A stretch of DNA of 64,000 nucleotides from Bacteroidota bacterium (GCA_023392125.1 JAEVZS010000031.1:38296-102295); one strand, 5' to 3'; positions 26,270 to 35,892 are shown, counted from the stretch's first letter. Program-made: numbers and translations. Notes: generated by a model not told the origin, from the sequence alone.

Positions 26270-26320
26270 CGTTCTTCAAAAATGGATTCCTGATGGCAGA
26301 ATTCAAAATGGTTTCGTCAC

Positions 26321-27097
26321 TTAATCATTCGAATCAAAAGAATAATCGGATTTTACAGCCCCCTCACGCATGATTATTTCTTTGACAAGCTCCGCTACTT
26401 CCTTGTTTCCTTCGGCATTAAGATGGGTTCCGTCCAGATAATAGGCCGTAGGACCGGGCTTAATCTGGGAAAAAACATAATTGTCCGGGAGATTCGCACC
26501 TTTATAACCAATTGTAGACAATGAAATAACATCAACAAGACCATTTGAAAAATCCTTAAAGTTTTTGCTTATATATCTGTTAACAAAAACCCTGTCTTCT
26601 TCCATTTTACGCATTGCTGCATCCGTTGAGTCTCCGCAGTAGCTGCCTGACCACGAAGGAAGCAATGTAACCGAATATACTTCAAATCCCATTTCTGCGG
26701 CCCGCTGACAATAGGTCATATAGGCATCCAGAGCGGCCATTCTGCCCGTACAGTGACGCACAAGGTGATTGCGTATTTCCCATGCCACCAATACATTACG
26801 GTCTGACCTGGAATCAAAGGTTTCCTTAAGTCGCTCTCTCATGGCAAAAAGCATTTCGGTAGTTGTCTGCCCGTTGATTCCTATATTATGCACCGTTGCG
26901 ATTACACCGGTTGCACTATCCTTATTAAACAGCATTTGCAGCTGGGACGGATAGGACAGCTCCCTGGCAACGCCCTGACCATATGTGAGACTATTACCGT
27001 CACAGACGATATTTATCTTTTCTTTTTTCTGTCCCCAGAGACACTGAGCGCCAAGCGACAGGAATATTCCACTCGTAACTAAAATTATTTTCAGCAT
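26321..27097 (-). CDS. Secreted SGNH/GDSL-type hydrolase
   Basis: A 258-residue esterase-like protein with a signal peptide (ILVTSGIFLSLGAQCLWG). Catalytic residues are visible: nucleophile S36 in DGNSLTYG, and the Asp-x-x-His pair D222 and H225 in DGTHLNAEG. Block II/III oxyanion residues are plausibly the Gly in INGQTTTEM and the Asn in WEIRNHL. Substrate (acylated sugar or lipid) unknown. It stands 52 bases upstream of ribD on the same strand. Confidence 0.85.
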   Translation of the reverse strand: MLKIILVTSGIFLSLGAQCLWGQKKEKINIVCDGNSLTYGQGVARELSYPSQLQMLFNKDSATGVIATVHNIGINGQTTTEMLFAMRERLKETFDSRSDRNVLVAWEIRNHLVRHCTGRMAALDAYMTYCQRAAEMGFEVYSVTLLPSWSGSYCGDSTDAAMRKMEEDRVFVNRYISKNFKDFSNGLVDVISLSTIGYKGANLPDNYVFSQIKPGPTAYYLDGTHLNAEGNKEVAELVKEIIMREGAVKSDYSFDSND

Positions 27098-27401
27098 ATG
27101 CGGGCAGTTTTTGAATTATACAGGTAGTATAACCCGGCAGGCAGGATTCTGTTTGTATTCTGATGTTTCCCATACAATCAGCCGGTAAAGAGCTATTCTT
27201 ATCTATTGCACCAAACAACATGTTTTAGCAGATAAATTGAAGCAGAAAGTAAGAGCAAATGCGGAGATTAAAGTATTAGGTTCTCATTGCTCGCAGCCTC
27301 ATTAAACCGTAAGCTTTAATTATAAAATACCTGGTACTATCGCTCAGAACATTGTTCAGACTCATAGGTTTGAAAGAAAAATAAACAACAAACTCCTTCG
27401 C
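27098..27401. other. Intergenic region between divergent genes
   Basis: 304 AT-rich bases between the SGNH hydrolase (leftward) and the 225-aa exported protein (rightward). It must hold both promoters. I see no RNA gene, clear hairpin or convincing promoter match. Confidence 0.5.
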
Positions 27402-28079
27402 ATGAAGTCATACTTGCTTCTGTATACACTGCTGGTATTGGTTACTAACAGTGTTGCATTTACAGGCAAAGAAGATTCAGCCAACGTTTCAGGTGGCTCC
27501 CTCACTATTGGCCTTGTCAGAGATAATTACAACGGATTTTATACGCTGGGGATAGGCCAATACAATCTGAATAAAAAATCCGGGATCTGTGTGTACGGGC
27601 TGCTGCGGAGTCTTCAATTCGGTCTGGGACCCACTTTTAGCTTATTCGATTCCAAAATCGTACTTATTCCTATGCTGGGTCTCGCTTACGGGAGAAAGTT
27701 TTCCGGAAACGATCATCCCATCATTGGAGATGCCTGGATTCCTTCTTTGATTCTGAAAAGTACATTTGAGCAATGGTTTTTTGATTTAACCTCATTCTAT
27801 TATATTCCTTTGAGGGGTGCGAAAAAGATAGGTGCCGAATATTTATGGTATTGGTTTAATGGAGGTATCGCTTTAAGTAAAGTAATTAAAGTCGGATTGC
27901 ATATTGAGAGTCTCAGGCTTATAAAGTCAAAAGTAGAACCCGCCGGGGTTCTATATTTCTGGGTTGGACCGACCATATCGCTGAACTTCTCAGAACATGC
28001 ATCATTCAGGCTCTCCGGGGGCAAAGATCTTAAGGCGTCTGAATATCTTAAACTGGATTTTATTTTCCTTATCGATTAA
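27402..28079 (+). CDS. Exported protein, probable outer-membrane beta-barrel
   Basis: A 225-residue protein with a signal peptide (SYLLLYTLLVLVTNSVAF). The remainder alternates short amphipathic strands with turns, e.g. GGSLTIGLVRDNYNGFYTLG, LRSLQFGLGPTFSLFD and LYFWVGPTISLNFSEHASFR, and ends with an aromatic/hydrophobic residue pattern. This fits a small outer-membrane barrel. I recognise no named family. Confidence 0.6.
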   Translation: MKSYLLLYTLLVLVTNSVAFTGKEDSANVSGGSLTIGLVRDNYNGFYTLGIGQYNLNKKSGICVYGLLRSLQFGLGPTFSLFDSKIVLIPMLGLAYGRKFSGNDHPIIGDAWIPSLILKSTFEQWFFDLTSFYYIPLRGAKKIGAEYLWYWFNGGIALSKVIKVGLHIESLRLIKSKVEPAGVLYFWVGPTISLNFSEHASFRLSGGKDLKASEYLKLDFIFLID

Positions 28080-28324
28080 ATCTTTTTTAGAAAGAGTGTT
28101 AAATCCCCTATCCACTGGAGCGACAATGTGCAGCCCGCGGTTATATACGATGTGCCGGGCAATAAAATCACCGAAGTTGCTTCCCGGAAGCAGCCAGACC
28201 AACCTGTCAGGCCAGCCCAAGGCATATATATTACCCCATATCATCAGTAATGTCGGGCAGATATGTCAAACTATACTTGAATAATGTGCAAATCATTAGT
28301 TTGTCAAGGTTAAATGGTATAAAC

Positions 28325-28356
28325 GTAAAATGGGAGCCGAAACCGGTCTCCCATTT
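28325..28356. terminator. Symmetric hairpin between convergent transcripts
   Basis: AAATGGGAG and CTCCCATTT make a perfect 9-pair stem around CCGAAACCGGT. T tracts are weak on both sides. It lies between convergent genes and may act in both directions. Confidence 0.45.
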
Positions 28357-28415
28357 ACTTTCCCTTTAAACAATAAAACAAACTACTGACTATGCATACA
28401 TACCGAGGACAAAAA

Positions 28416-28441
28416 GAAAAACCCGGCATAAACCGGGTTTT
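28416..28441 (-). terminator. Intrinsic terminator of glycyl-tRNA synthetase
   Basis: On the minus strand AAAACCCGG-TTTATG-CCGGGTTTTT forms a nine-pair stem with a T run, 5 bases after the stop codon. Confidence 0.88.
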
Positions 28442-28445
28442 CTGT

Positions 28446-29921
28446 TTATAACTGTTCAAATATGCGCTTAAAGGATATTTCTCTGCGTATCTTCACTCTC
28501 AGTTCACTGATAGCAACACGCTCCTGCTCCAGCGTATCTCTGTGACGGATAGTTACGGTATTATCTTCCAGTGTCTGGTGATCTACAGCGATACAGAACG
28601 GGGTTCCTATCAGATCCTGACGGGTATACCGTTTTCCGATCGAATCTCTTTCCTCATATACTGTCGGAAACTCTACACGGAGCTCCTTGTAGATTTCTCT
28701 GGCTTTTTCGGGCAGTCCATCCTTTTTCGTAAGCGGAAAGATGGCTGCTTTTACCGGAGCAAGCGCCGGATGCAGCTTCAGATATACACGTTCCTTCTGA
28801 TTTTCTCCCTCGCCTACTGTTTCCTCAGTGTACGCATTGCACAATACAGCAAGAAATACTCTGTCCGCACCTGCTGATGTTTCCACCACATAAGGAATGT
28901 AAGACTGATTGATCTCATTGTCGAAATACTGCATTTTCTTTTTCGACAGAAGCTCATGGTTTTTCAGGTCAAAATCCGTTCTGGAGTGAATACCCTCAAT
29001 CTCCTTAAAACCAAACGGGAACTGAAACTCCACATCAACTGCCGCATTGGCATAATGCGCAAGCTTCTCATGATCATGAAAACGAAGTTTCGTGGCAGGT
29101 AACCCAAGAGCCTTATGCCATTTCATCCGTGTCTCCTTCCACTGATTGTACCACTCCATTTCTGTACCGGGACGCACGAAAAACTGCATTTCCATCTGCT
29201 CAAACTCCCGCATACGGAAGGTAAACTGACGCGCCACAATTTCGTTTCTGAATGCTTTACCAATTTGCGCAATACCGAAAGGTATCTTCATCCGGCCGGT
29301 TTTCTGTACATTCAGGAAGTTGACAAAAATACCCTGCGCTGTTTCAGGACGCAGATAAATCGTCTCCGACTCTTCCGCTACAGAACCGATCTGGGTGCTG
29401 AACATCAGATTAAACTGGCGCACATCCGTCCAGTTGGATGTTCCGGATATGGGACAGGTTATATTTTCTTCAATAATCAGATTGCGAACTCCGTCCAGAT
29501 CTTCTTTTTCCAGCAGCTTGCCCATTTTCTGCAACAGCGCGTCTGCCTTTCCTTTGTCACCGGCATTTTCATAAGCCGCCGCTTTTTCCTCAATCAGCAC
29601 ATCTGCACGGTAACGTTTCTTGGAGTCCCGGTTATCGATCATCGGGTCATTGAAGCTGTCAACATGCCCTGACGCTTTCCAGGTAAGAGGATGCATGAAA
29701 ATAGCAGAATCTAGCCCGACCACATTGTCCGCTATCTGCGTCATGGTTTTATACCACAGGGTCTTGATATTATTTTTAAGCTCGACCCCGTTCTGCCCAT
29801 AGTCATATACAGCCTGAAGCCCGTCGTATACTTCGCTTGACTGAAAAACAAAACCGTACTCCTTGGCATGTGAGACGATTTTTTTAAACAAATTCGAATC
29901 TAAGGTATTGTTCGCACTCAT
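28446..29921 (-). CDS. glyQS: Glycine--tRNA ligase (single-chain, class II)
   Basis: A 491-residue dimeric glycyl-tRNA synthetase of the eukaryote/archaeal-like alpha2 type found in Bacteroidota. Class II motifs are visible: motif 2 region IGKAFRNEI followed by FRMREFEQMEMQFFV, TRPETAQGIFVNF, and motif 3 region with SAGADRVFLAVL. The C-terminal anticodon-binding domain spans about 390-491 (APVKAAIFPLTKKDGLPEKA). ATG 29921 is the natural start; a TTG three codons upstream adds nothing. Monocistronic, with its own terminator. Confidence 0.96.
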   Translation of the reverse strand: MSANNTLDSNLFKKIVSHAKEYGFVFQSSEVYDGLQAVYDYGQNGVELKNNIKTLWYKTMTQIADNVVGLDSAIFMHPLTWKASGHVDSFNDPMIDNRDSKKRYRADVLIEEKAAAYENAGDKGKADALLQKMGKLLEKEDLDGVRNLIIEENITCPISGTSNWTDVRQFNLMFSTQIGSVAEESETIYLRPETAQGIFVNFLNVQKTGRMKIPFGIAQIGKAFRNEIVARQFTFRMREFEQMEMQFFVRPGTEMEWYNQWKETRMKWHKALGLPATKLRFHDHEKLAHYANAAVDVEFQFPFGFKEIEGIHSRTDFDLKNHELLSKKKMQYFDNEINQSYIPYVVETSAGADRVFLAVLCNAYTEETVGEGENQKERVYLKLHPALAPVKAAIFPLTKKDGLPEKAREIYKELRVEFPTVYEERDSIGKRYTRQDLIGTPFCIAVDHQTLEDNTVTIRHRDTLEQERVAISELRVKIRREISFKRIFEQL

Positions 29922-30168
29922 AGTTGGCAAAGATATAAATTGATTTTAACCTAATGCCTGCATGAGCAAAAAATTATTTCCCCGAAACGAACCTGTTGTA
30001 GCTGAAAATCGTTGCTCCGAAAAAACAGGGGACTTACGTAATATAGAGGAGGATATTTTTTTCTTTATTCAATGTAAAGCCTCTATATTTAAAGCCGTAA
30101 TTTAACTGACTGTAACGAAACCGCTGCGGAGATCACAATCTGCCGCATAAACCTTTAATCCGATCATA

Positions 30169-31194
30169 ATGAGCACCACGGCCAGAACAGGCGTTTTACT
30201 GATTAATCTGGGTACACCCGACAGCCCTTCGGTACCTGATGTCCGACGCTATCTGAGAGAATTCCTGATGGACCGGAGAGTCATTGATATTCCGGCAGTC
30301 AACCGTTTTTTTCTGATCAATGGTGTAATTGTTCCCCTGCGGGCCCCAAAATCGGCTCAGGTATATCGGGAACTCTGGGACGAGAAAGGTTCTCCCCTGT
30401 TATATTACGGACTGGAGGTAAAGGAGCTTCTCCAGCAGCAGCTGGGCAATGACTATCTTGTTTCCTTTGGTATGCGCTATCAGAATCCTTCACTTGAAAG
30501 CGCTGTCAGTGAACTGGAAGGATTGGGACTGGAACGAATCATTATTCTTCCTCTCTTTCCACAATATGCTTCTGCTTCTACCGGATCAGCCATAGAAGAA
30601 GCCATGAATATCATCAGGAAATGGGAGGTAATTCCGGATATACGGATTGTCAGCAAGTTTTTTGATCATCCGTTATTCATAAAAGCATTTGCTGAAATAG
30701 GGAAAAAATATATGGAGCAGACCGATTATGATCATATTATCTTTACCTATCACGGACTCCCGGAACGACAAATCAAAAAAAGCGCAGTAAACAATTATTG
30801 CCAGCTTAGCCTGAAATGCTGTTCAACCTATAATGCCAAAAACAAATTCTGCTACCGGGCACAAAGTTATGAGACTACCCGTCTGCTGGTCAGGGAACTC
30901 GGTATACCGGAAGGTAAATATACCGTTTGCTTCCAGTCCCGCCTCGGAAAAGATCCCTGGATAAAACCATACACCGACGACATTATAAAGGAGCTGGCAG
31001 AAAAAGGAGTAAAAAAGGTGCTGGCATTTTCACCATCATTCATAGCTGACTGTCTGGAAACCACGATCGAAGGTGGAGTTGAATATAAGGAACTCTTTGA
31101 GCAGAACGGCGGCCGGCACTGGCAGCTGGTAGAGAGTCTCAACAATCATCCGCTCTGGATCGATTGCCTCAAAGACATGGTTTCGGCTAATTAA
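30169..31194 (+). CDS. hemH: Ferrochelatase
   Basis: A 341-residue enzyme inserting Fe2+ into protoporphyrin IX, the last step of haem synthesis. It begins TGVLLINLGTPDSP, has the metal-binding histidine in FTYHGLPERQ and the active-site glutamate in ADCLETTIEGG. FSPSFIADC and QSRLGKDPWIKPYT are further family blocks. Four cysteines cluster in YCQLSLKCCS...KFCYRAQ, a feature I have seen in Bacteroidota enzymes and which may bind metal. No other hem gene is adjacent. Confidence 0.96.
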   Translation: MSTTARTGVLLINLGTPDSPSVPDVRRYLREFLMDRRVIDIPAVNRFFLINGVIVPLRAPKSAQVYRELWDEKGSPLLYYGLEVKELLQQQLGNDYLVSFGMRYQNPSLESAVSELEGLGLERIIILPLFPQYASASTGSAIEEAMNIIRKWEVIPDIRIVSKFFDHPLFIKAFAEIGKKYMEQTDYDHIIFTYHGLPERQIKKSAVNNYCQLSLKCCSTYNAKNKFCYRAQSYETTRLLVRELGIPEGKYTVCFQSRLGKDPWIKPYTDDIIKELAEKGVKKVLAFSPSFIADCLETTIEGGVEYKELFEQNGGRHWQLVESLNNHPLWIDCLKDMVSAN

Positions 31195-31632
31195 GCAATG
31201 AAGATAAAGAGTGTACGAGCAGTCAGAAGATCCGTACATTCTTTATTATCCGATCCTTTCACAAATTGCTGTACTTCCTCTCCGGATAAAAAAATATTTT
31301 ATAAGCTTTTGTATTTCAAAAATTATACTTCTAAATTAGGAGTGGATTGATAACGATGCTGTTTTGCTCGTTGTCTCTTGATTTTTGTATGTGATCGGGA
31401 CTCAGGAGTCTTACATTTTTGGTGGTATTTTTGTTGATTTTCATGATGCAGCTCACAAAGTTGTAGTAATTAGCTCTCAGATATTTCTAGCATACTATCT
31501 GACTGGTTAATAAGCCGCTCTTTTTCTGTTGTTATCATAGGCTGGTAAGACCGGATTTTTCGCATACAGACTATTAACCACAAAGTTTCAACTTTGTTTT
31601 TTTGATTTTCAACATTTTTTCAGGAATACATA
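31195..31632 (+). promoter_or_regulatory. Leader region of the injection-system operon
   Basis: 438 bases with no gene, AT-rich, between hemH and the first eCIS gene. It must carry the operon promoter or promoters. No unambiguous TAnnTTTG box was found. Its 3' end contains an intrinsic terminator-like hairpin, listed separately. Confidence 0.5.
31580..31604 (+). terminator. Intrinsic terminator just before the first eCIS gene
   Basis: ACAAAGTT-TC-AACTTTGT is a perfect inverted repeat (six or more pairs with a realistic loop) followed directly by a run of T. The first eCIS start codon is about 30 bases downstream. It either insulates the operon from hemH read-through or works as an attenuator in the leader. 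Confidence 0.7.
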
Positions 31633-32226
31633 ATGATTTTTGAAACATTGTCATTTTTATCCTCTGAGGTCAACAAGTTCCTCAATCTCAAGCTCGGCTC
31701 CGTAACAGATGCCCGGCTGAAGATCGGGAATGTTTCCCGGGCACTGGATGAGTCATTCAGCGGACCTAATTCACTGGGGGGCAAAGCCATATTATCTCTT
31801 GTCAATATTGAGGAAGACCGGATATCCCGAAAACAGGAAAATTTCAGGAAGACAGCAACCGGAACAGTTTATCAGAATCCGCCCTTATACCTGAATCTTT
31901 ATGTGCTTTTCGCAGTCAACAAAGCCGAATACGATGATACACTCAAATGGCTGGCTGCGATTATTCAGTTTTTTCAGCATCAGCATGTTTTCACACATAG
32001 TTCTCATCCTTCTCTGAATTCTCAGATTCAGAAACTGGTGGTAGAATTACACACCCTGAATTTTGAGCAGATAAATCATTTGTGGGGTACACTCGGCGGC
32101 AAATATCTTCCGTCCGTCCTTTACAAAGTGCGTCAGATAACACTGGATGAAGGACTGGCAACCGGAGAACATCCTCTGATCAGTGAAATCGGCATCCACA
32201 GTTCCATGAAATATCCGACAACATGA
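31633..32226 (+). CDS. eCIS DUF4255 protein, sheath/tube terminator (Pvc16-like cap)
   Basis: A 197-residue member of the DUF4255/Pvc16 N-terminal family, starting MIFETLSFLSSEVNKFLNLK. It has ALDESFSGPNSLGGKAILSLVNIEED and the typical PPLYLNLYVLFAVN...YDDTLKWLAAIIQFFQ. In Afp/PVC particles this protein caps the distal end of tube and sheath and stops their polymerisation. It is the first gene of the operon and overlaps the next by 4 bases (ATGA). Confidence 0.9.
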   Translation: MIFETLSFLSSEVNKFLNLKLGSVTDARLKIGNVSRALDESFSGPNSLGGKAILSLVNIEEDRISRKQENFRKTATGTVYQNPPLYLNLYVLFAVNKAEYDDTLKWLAAIIQFFQHQHVFTHSSHPSLNSQIQKLVVELHTLNFEQINHLWGTLGGKYLPSVLYKVRQITLDEGLATGEHPLISEIGIHSSMKYPTT

Positions 32227-33428
32227 CTATCCGGTACCAAACAGCTTTCTCTCTGAGTATTCTTTGTGAATACTATAATCAGCTCAGCTCTGATGATTTT
32301 GAGATCATTCCGGCTCCTGATACGGTCATGCAACTGCAGAATTACGGAATGCGAACCAGGATATCCGGTGGAAAGCTTTTTGTATCCATCCGTACAGATG
32401 CTGCCGGAAAAGCCATGTTTCCACCGCCGGAAAATACAAAGCTGCGTTTCTGGCTAAAACTGAAAAATCCATACTTTATCCATCTGGCCAATATTAATCT
32501 GGCAGAGCTGGCCGGAAAAAAATTTTATTTCTCCAATCTTACCGGAACAAAATCAGGAAATCTCCCTGCTGTCAGCAGGCCGATTAGTGAATATACCAAT
32601 AGTATATCCTATCAGCCGGGAGATCTGGCAAGAGCCGGTTCCGTCATTTACGAATGCATCAAAAAGGTCACCGGAGAACAGGATACCACGGACACCGGAT
32701 ACTGGATTGCAAAAGAGTACAGTCATTACGCAAGCAGAGAAGATATGCTCACATTAATCAGTCCTGTTCATACATTCCGGCTTTCAGCCCCGGCTACAGT
32801 ATTTTCGGTCAAGGCATTTACACATAGTCCGTCAGATCCCAACCCGACACAAGAGGTCCATATGCCTGAGCATATACTGACAAGCGGCGGAGAACCAACG
32901 GACAGCGTTCAGCTTACTATGCGACATCTCGCTCCCGGCTATTACAGAATCCATATCAATGATGAAATATTCGATACCTACCTGGACAGTCACGCAGCTG
33001 CAGCAGGCTGTATCGGCATAGCAGAGATATTTCCCTATGCTCCCGAGCCGGAGTTATCTGTCCTGGATTCGCAGGGGGCTGTTATTGAAAATCTCTCTGC
33101 CGGACCTGGTTCCCGGTGGCAGGATTTTACCATATTATTCGCCAACCGGAGACTATTCTGGAAATATGTATCAACCGGAAACTCTGTTCAGGCTGTTTCA
33201 GACAGTCTCTATCAGTTTAACCGGCATCCTGCCTTACCGGAAAAGGTCAATTATTTTCTATCCGACCAGCCCATGCCTCTGACAGAAAATCCAAGGATGA
33301 TTACGATTGATGTTCCGGTTCAGGCCGGCAACAGTCCGATCCGGGTTCCCGTACCGGATCCGCGGTCTGCGGGGGCGCTCAGTCAGCATGAAGATAACTT
33401 TTACTATACCATCTTTTTAAATTACTAA
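32223..33428 (+). CDS. eCIS-associated protein of unknown function with CBM5/12-like segment
   Basis: 401 residues; no family recognised. Residues ~1-110 look like a beta-sandwich (TRISGGKLFVSIRTD, LRFWLKLKNPYFIHLANI). Residues ~129-163 (YQPGDLARAGSVIYECI...DTGYW) have the spacing of a carbohydrate-binding module 5/12 (chitin-binding-like) or phage-adhesin insertion: an aromatic, a Gly-Asp, V/I-Y-C and a closing YW. A further beta-rich part follows. Its place between the cap and sheath genes suggests an extra cap or terminal-end subunit, comparable to the multiple cap proteins reported for AlgoCIS. That assignment is inference from position. Confidence 0.6.
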   Translation: MTIRYQTAFSLSILCEYYNQLSSDDFEIIPAPDTVMQLQNYGMRTRISGGKLFVSIRTDAAGKAMFPPPENTKLRFWLKLKNPYFIHLANINLAELAGKKFYFSNLTGTKSGNLPAVSRPISEYTNSISYQPGDLARAGSVIYECIKKVTGEQDTTDTGYWIAKEYSHYASREDMLTLISPVHTFRLSAPATVFSVKAFTHSPSDPNPTQEVHMPEHILTSGGEPTDSVQLTMRHLAPGYYRIHINDEIFDTYLDSHAAAAGCIGIAEIFPYAPEPELSVLDSQGAVIENLSAGPGSRWQDFTILFANRRLFWKYVSTGNSVQAVSDSLYQFNRHPALPEKVNYFLSDQPMPLTENPRMITIDVPVQAGNSPIRVPVPDPRSAGALSQHEDNFYYTIFLNY

Positions 33429-33447
33429 CTACAAACACAGGACATCT

Positions 33448-35370
33448 ATGGCAAACTACCAGACACCAGGAGTTTATATCGAGGAAATACCCAAGCTGCC
33501 TCCTTCCATCGCTCAGGTACAGACTGCAATACCGGCCTTTATCGGATTTACGGAAAAAGCGCAGGAGCTTGCCCCCAATGATCTGAATAAAAAGCCCGTT
33601 AAAATCGGCTCACTGGTTGAATACGAACTTTTCTTCGGTTACGGACCTACACCGGAAGTGACCGGTATCAATATTGATGCCGGCAATAATTTCCTTTCGG
33701 CTTCTGTACAAAACAACTATCATCTGTATGACAGTCTGCAGCTTTTCTATGCCAACGGCGGAGGAGACTGCTATATAGTATCCATAGGCACCTACGGACT
33801 GGCAACACCTTCTGATACTCTTTTCATCGAGGGAATACAGCAGCTTGAAAAAGAAGATGAGCCAACCCTGCTCCTGTTTCCGGATGCAGCCACTCTTCCG
33901 GATACAGAGCTTGCCAATGTACAGCAGGCAGCATTAGCTCAGTGCGGCGATCTGAAAGATCGTTTTGCCATCCTTGATGTACAGAAAAATGATCCGAAAG
34001 GCATAAGCTTCCGCAACCGCATAGGTATCAACTTTCTCAGTTACGGAGCAGCCTATTCGCCATGGCTGAAAGTATCCCTGCCTAAAACAGTACGCTATAC
34101 CGACATAACCAATATCCGGAGAGCCGGTATTGACACAAGTCTGAGCGGACTCACATCCGACCCGGAAATACAAAACAGAATCAGTGAAACAGAAAATGCC
34201 TATCAGGATAAAAAGCGGATAGAAGATCAGACAAGACTTCTTGCTCCCCCCAACGGCATTCTGAATAACCGGTTTATAGCGCTGGAAAACGCATTTATTG
34301 CCAGTAATACCAATACCAGCTTCAGAAATATTATCGAGTTTTTTTACACTATCGGCCAAACTGTCAATGGCTATGTAAACGGCGGCACTCCTCTGTCCTA
34401 TCAAAAACTCAGAGCGGATCTGACGATCTCGATCGCCTCCAATTTCGACCCGGTGCTGGCTCAGGTACGGATGATCGAAACCGAAGCCGCAGACAAGCTG
34501 ACAGACAGCTATACGGAATATGATATTTCGGCACTGCCGGATGTTACCTGGCCGGAGCTTCATGCCACAGCAGATGCTTCCGATGTCATAGGAAGCGAGG
34601 CTACTACCGAAGCAGCCAAACGGACACTCCTTGTAAACGCGCTGAAAGGTATTTTCAACAATCTGAGCAGCTCATATTACTCACTGATCGTGACCGCTTC
34701 CGCCAATTATGCCAAAACACTGGATGAGTCGCTTGCACTTGCTTTTCCCGTATATCAGAGTATTCTTACAGGCATACGAAAAAGTCTGACCAGCATTCCT
34801 CCGAGCGGAGCGGTAGCCGGTGTATATGCACTGACCGACAGAACCAGAGGAGTATGGAAAGCTCCTGCCAATATCAGCTTAAGTAATATTATCGCCCCGG
34901 AAGTCATTTTTTCCAAATCAGAGCTCGACGCCCTCAATATTGATGCGGTAGCCGGAAAATCCGTGAATGCCATACGGCCATTCTTTGGCAAAGGAACACT
35001 GATTTTCGGAGCCAGAACACTTGCCGGTAACAACAATGAGTGGCGCTATATCTCCGTCCGGAGATTCTTCAATATGGTGGAAGAAAGCACAAAAAAAGCG
35101 ACCGAACAATTTGTATTCGAACCCAATGATGCCAACACCTGGATTAAAGTACAAGGGATGATTGACAATTTTCTGAATACATTGTGGCGCCAGGGAGCAT
35201 TGCAGGGAGCAAAACCAGAACATGCCTATTATGTATCGGTAGGTCTGGGGAAAACCATGACTGCGCTGGATATTCTGGAAGGCAGAATGATCGTGGAAAT
35301 CGGAATGGCAGTAGTTCGTCCGGCCGAATTCATTATCCTGCGCTTCTCTCACAAACTGGCAGAAAGCTAG
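33448..35370 (+). CDS. eCIS contractile sheath protein
   Basis: A 640-residue phage-tail-sheath family protein whose contraction drives the inner tube out. The N-terminus MANYQTPGVYIEEIPKLPPS with IPAFIGFT is the classic sheath start. The C-terminus has the conserved core: RTRGVWKAPAN, IRPFFGKGTLIFGARTLAG, WRYISVRRFFNMVEES, ANTWIKVQGMIDNFLNTLW and the terminal strand ILRFSHKL. An insertion of about 300 residues in the middle (DLKDRFAILDV to DESLALAFPVY) makes it longer than PVC sheaths and would face outward. Only one sheath gene is present, whereas some eCIS have two or three. Confidence 0.96.
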   Translation: MANYQTPGVYIEEIPKLPPSIAQVQTAIPAFIGFTEKAQELAPNDLNKKPVKIGSLVEYELFFGYGPTPEVTGINIDAGNNFLSASVQNNYHLYDSLQLFYANGGGDCYIVSIGTYGLATPSDTLFIEGIQQLEKEDEPTLLLFPDAATLPDTELANVQQAALAQCGDLKDRFAILDVQKNDPKGISFRNRIGINFLSYGAAYSPWLKVSLPKTVRYTDITNIRRAGIDTSLSGLTSDPEIQNRISETENAYQDKKRIEDQTRLLAPPNGILNNRFIALENAFIASNTNTSFRNIIEFFYTIGQTVNGYVNGGTPLSYQKLRADLTISIASNFDPVLAQVRMIETEAADKLTDSYTEYDISALPDVTWPELHATADASDVIGSEATTEAAKRTLLVNALKGIFNNLSSSYYSLIVTASANYAKTLDESLALAFPVYQSILTGIRKSLTSIPPSGAVAGVYALTDRTRGVWKAPANISLSNIIAPEVIFSKSELDALNIDAVAGKSVNAIRPFFGKGTLIFGARTLAGNNNEWRYISVRRFFNMVEESTKKATEQFVFEPNDANTWIKVQGMIDNFLNTLWRQGALQGAKPEHAYYVSVGLGKTMTALDILEGRMIVEIGMAVVRPAEFIILRFSHKLAES

Positions 35371-35431
35371 GAGTGAAGACCTTATACAATGACCATATAT
35401 ATTCAATTTTTGACATTAACTTTTTAATAAA

Positions 35432-35860
35432 ATGGAATCATATCCACTACCCAAATTTCATTTCCAGGTAAAATGGGAACCGGGAGAGCGCATCGGTTTT
35501 ACCGAAGTTACCGGACTGGACATGCAGGTTGAAGTGATCGAATACAGAGAAGGCAGCAGCCCGAATTATTCAAAAATCAAAATGCCCGGAATGCAGAAGT
35601 TCAGCAATATTACCCTCAAACGCGGCACCATGGCAGGCGATACTGATTTCTACAAGTGGATCAATACAGTCAATCTTAGTCTGGTTCAGCGAAGAGACAT
35701 CGAAATAAGCCTGCTCAACGAGCAGCATGATCCGGTTTTTACCTGGCTCGTCCGCAATGCTTTTCCGGTCAAGCTTCAGGCAAGCGACCTCAAGGCAGAC
35801 GGTAATGAGGTAGCGATTGAAACCCTCGAAATTGCTCATGAAGGGCTCAGCTTAATCTGA
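35432..35860 (+). CDS. eCIS inner tube protein 1 (gp19/Hcp-like)
   Basis: A 142-residue phage T4 gp19-like tail tube protein. Signature: PKFHFQVKWEPGERIGFTEVTGLDMQVEVIEYREG, IKMPGMQKFSNITLKRGTM, FYKWINTV and the closing VAIETLEIAHEGL. Hexameric rings of it would form the tube lumen that carries cargo. It follows the sheath gene by 61 bases. Confidence 0.95.
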   Translation: MESYPLPKFHFQVKWEPGERIGFTEVTGLDMQVEVIEYREGSSPNYSKIKMPGMQKFSNITLKRGTMAGDTDFYKWINTVNLSLVQRRDIEISLLNEQHDPVFTWLVRNAFPVKLQASDLKADGNEVAIETLEIAHEGLSLI

Positions 35861-35892
35861 TAAAAAATCTGTTTCTGAAATAAACCTGTACC

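Larger units (their letters stand above)
28080..28445. other. Intergenic region with two hairpins
   Basis: No convincing gene. The minus strand from about 28244 leftward has a short open stretch (see rejected items). Two hairpins, at 28325-28355 and 28416-28441, lie near the glycyl-tRNA synthetase 3' end. Confidence 0.5.

Noticed and set aside
28002..28244. An 80-codon minus-strand frame starting MIWGNIYALGWPDRLVWLLPG, with a GWPDRLV motif recalling VRR-NUC nucleases.
   Set aside because: The similarity stops after a dozen residues, the VELK catalytic part is missing, and half the frame is antisense to the exported-protein gene. At best a tiny relic.
28542..29672. Long plus-strand frames opposite glycyl-tRNA synthetase and similar long antisense frames opposite the baseplate and cargo genes.
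   Set aside because: They are shadows of strongly conserved genes on the other strand; none shows a domain or plausible composition.
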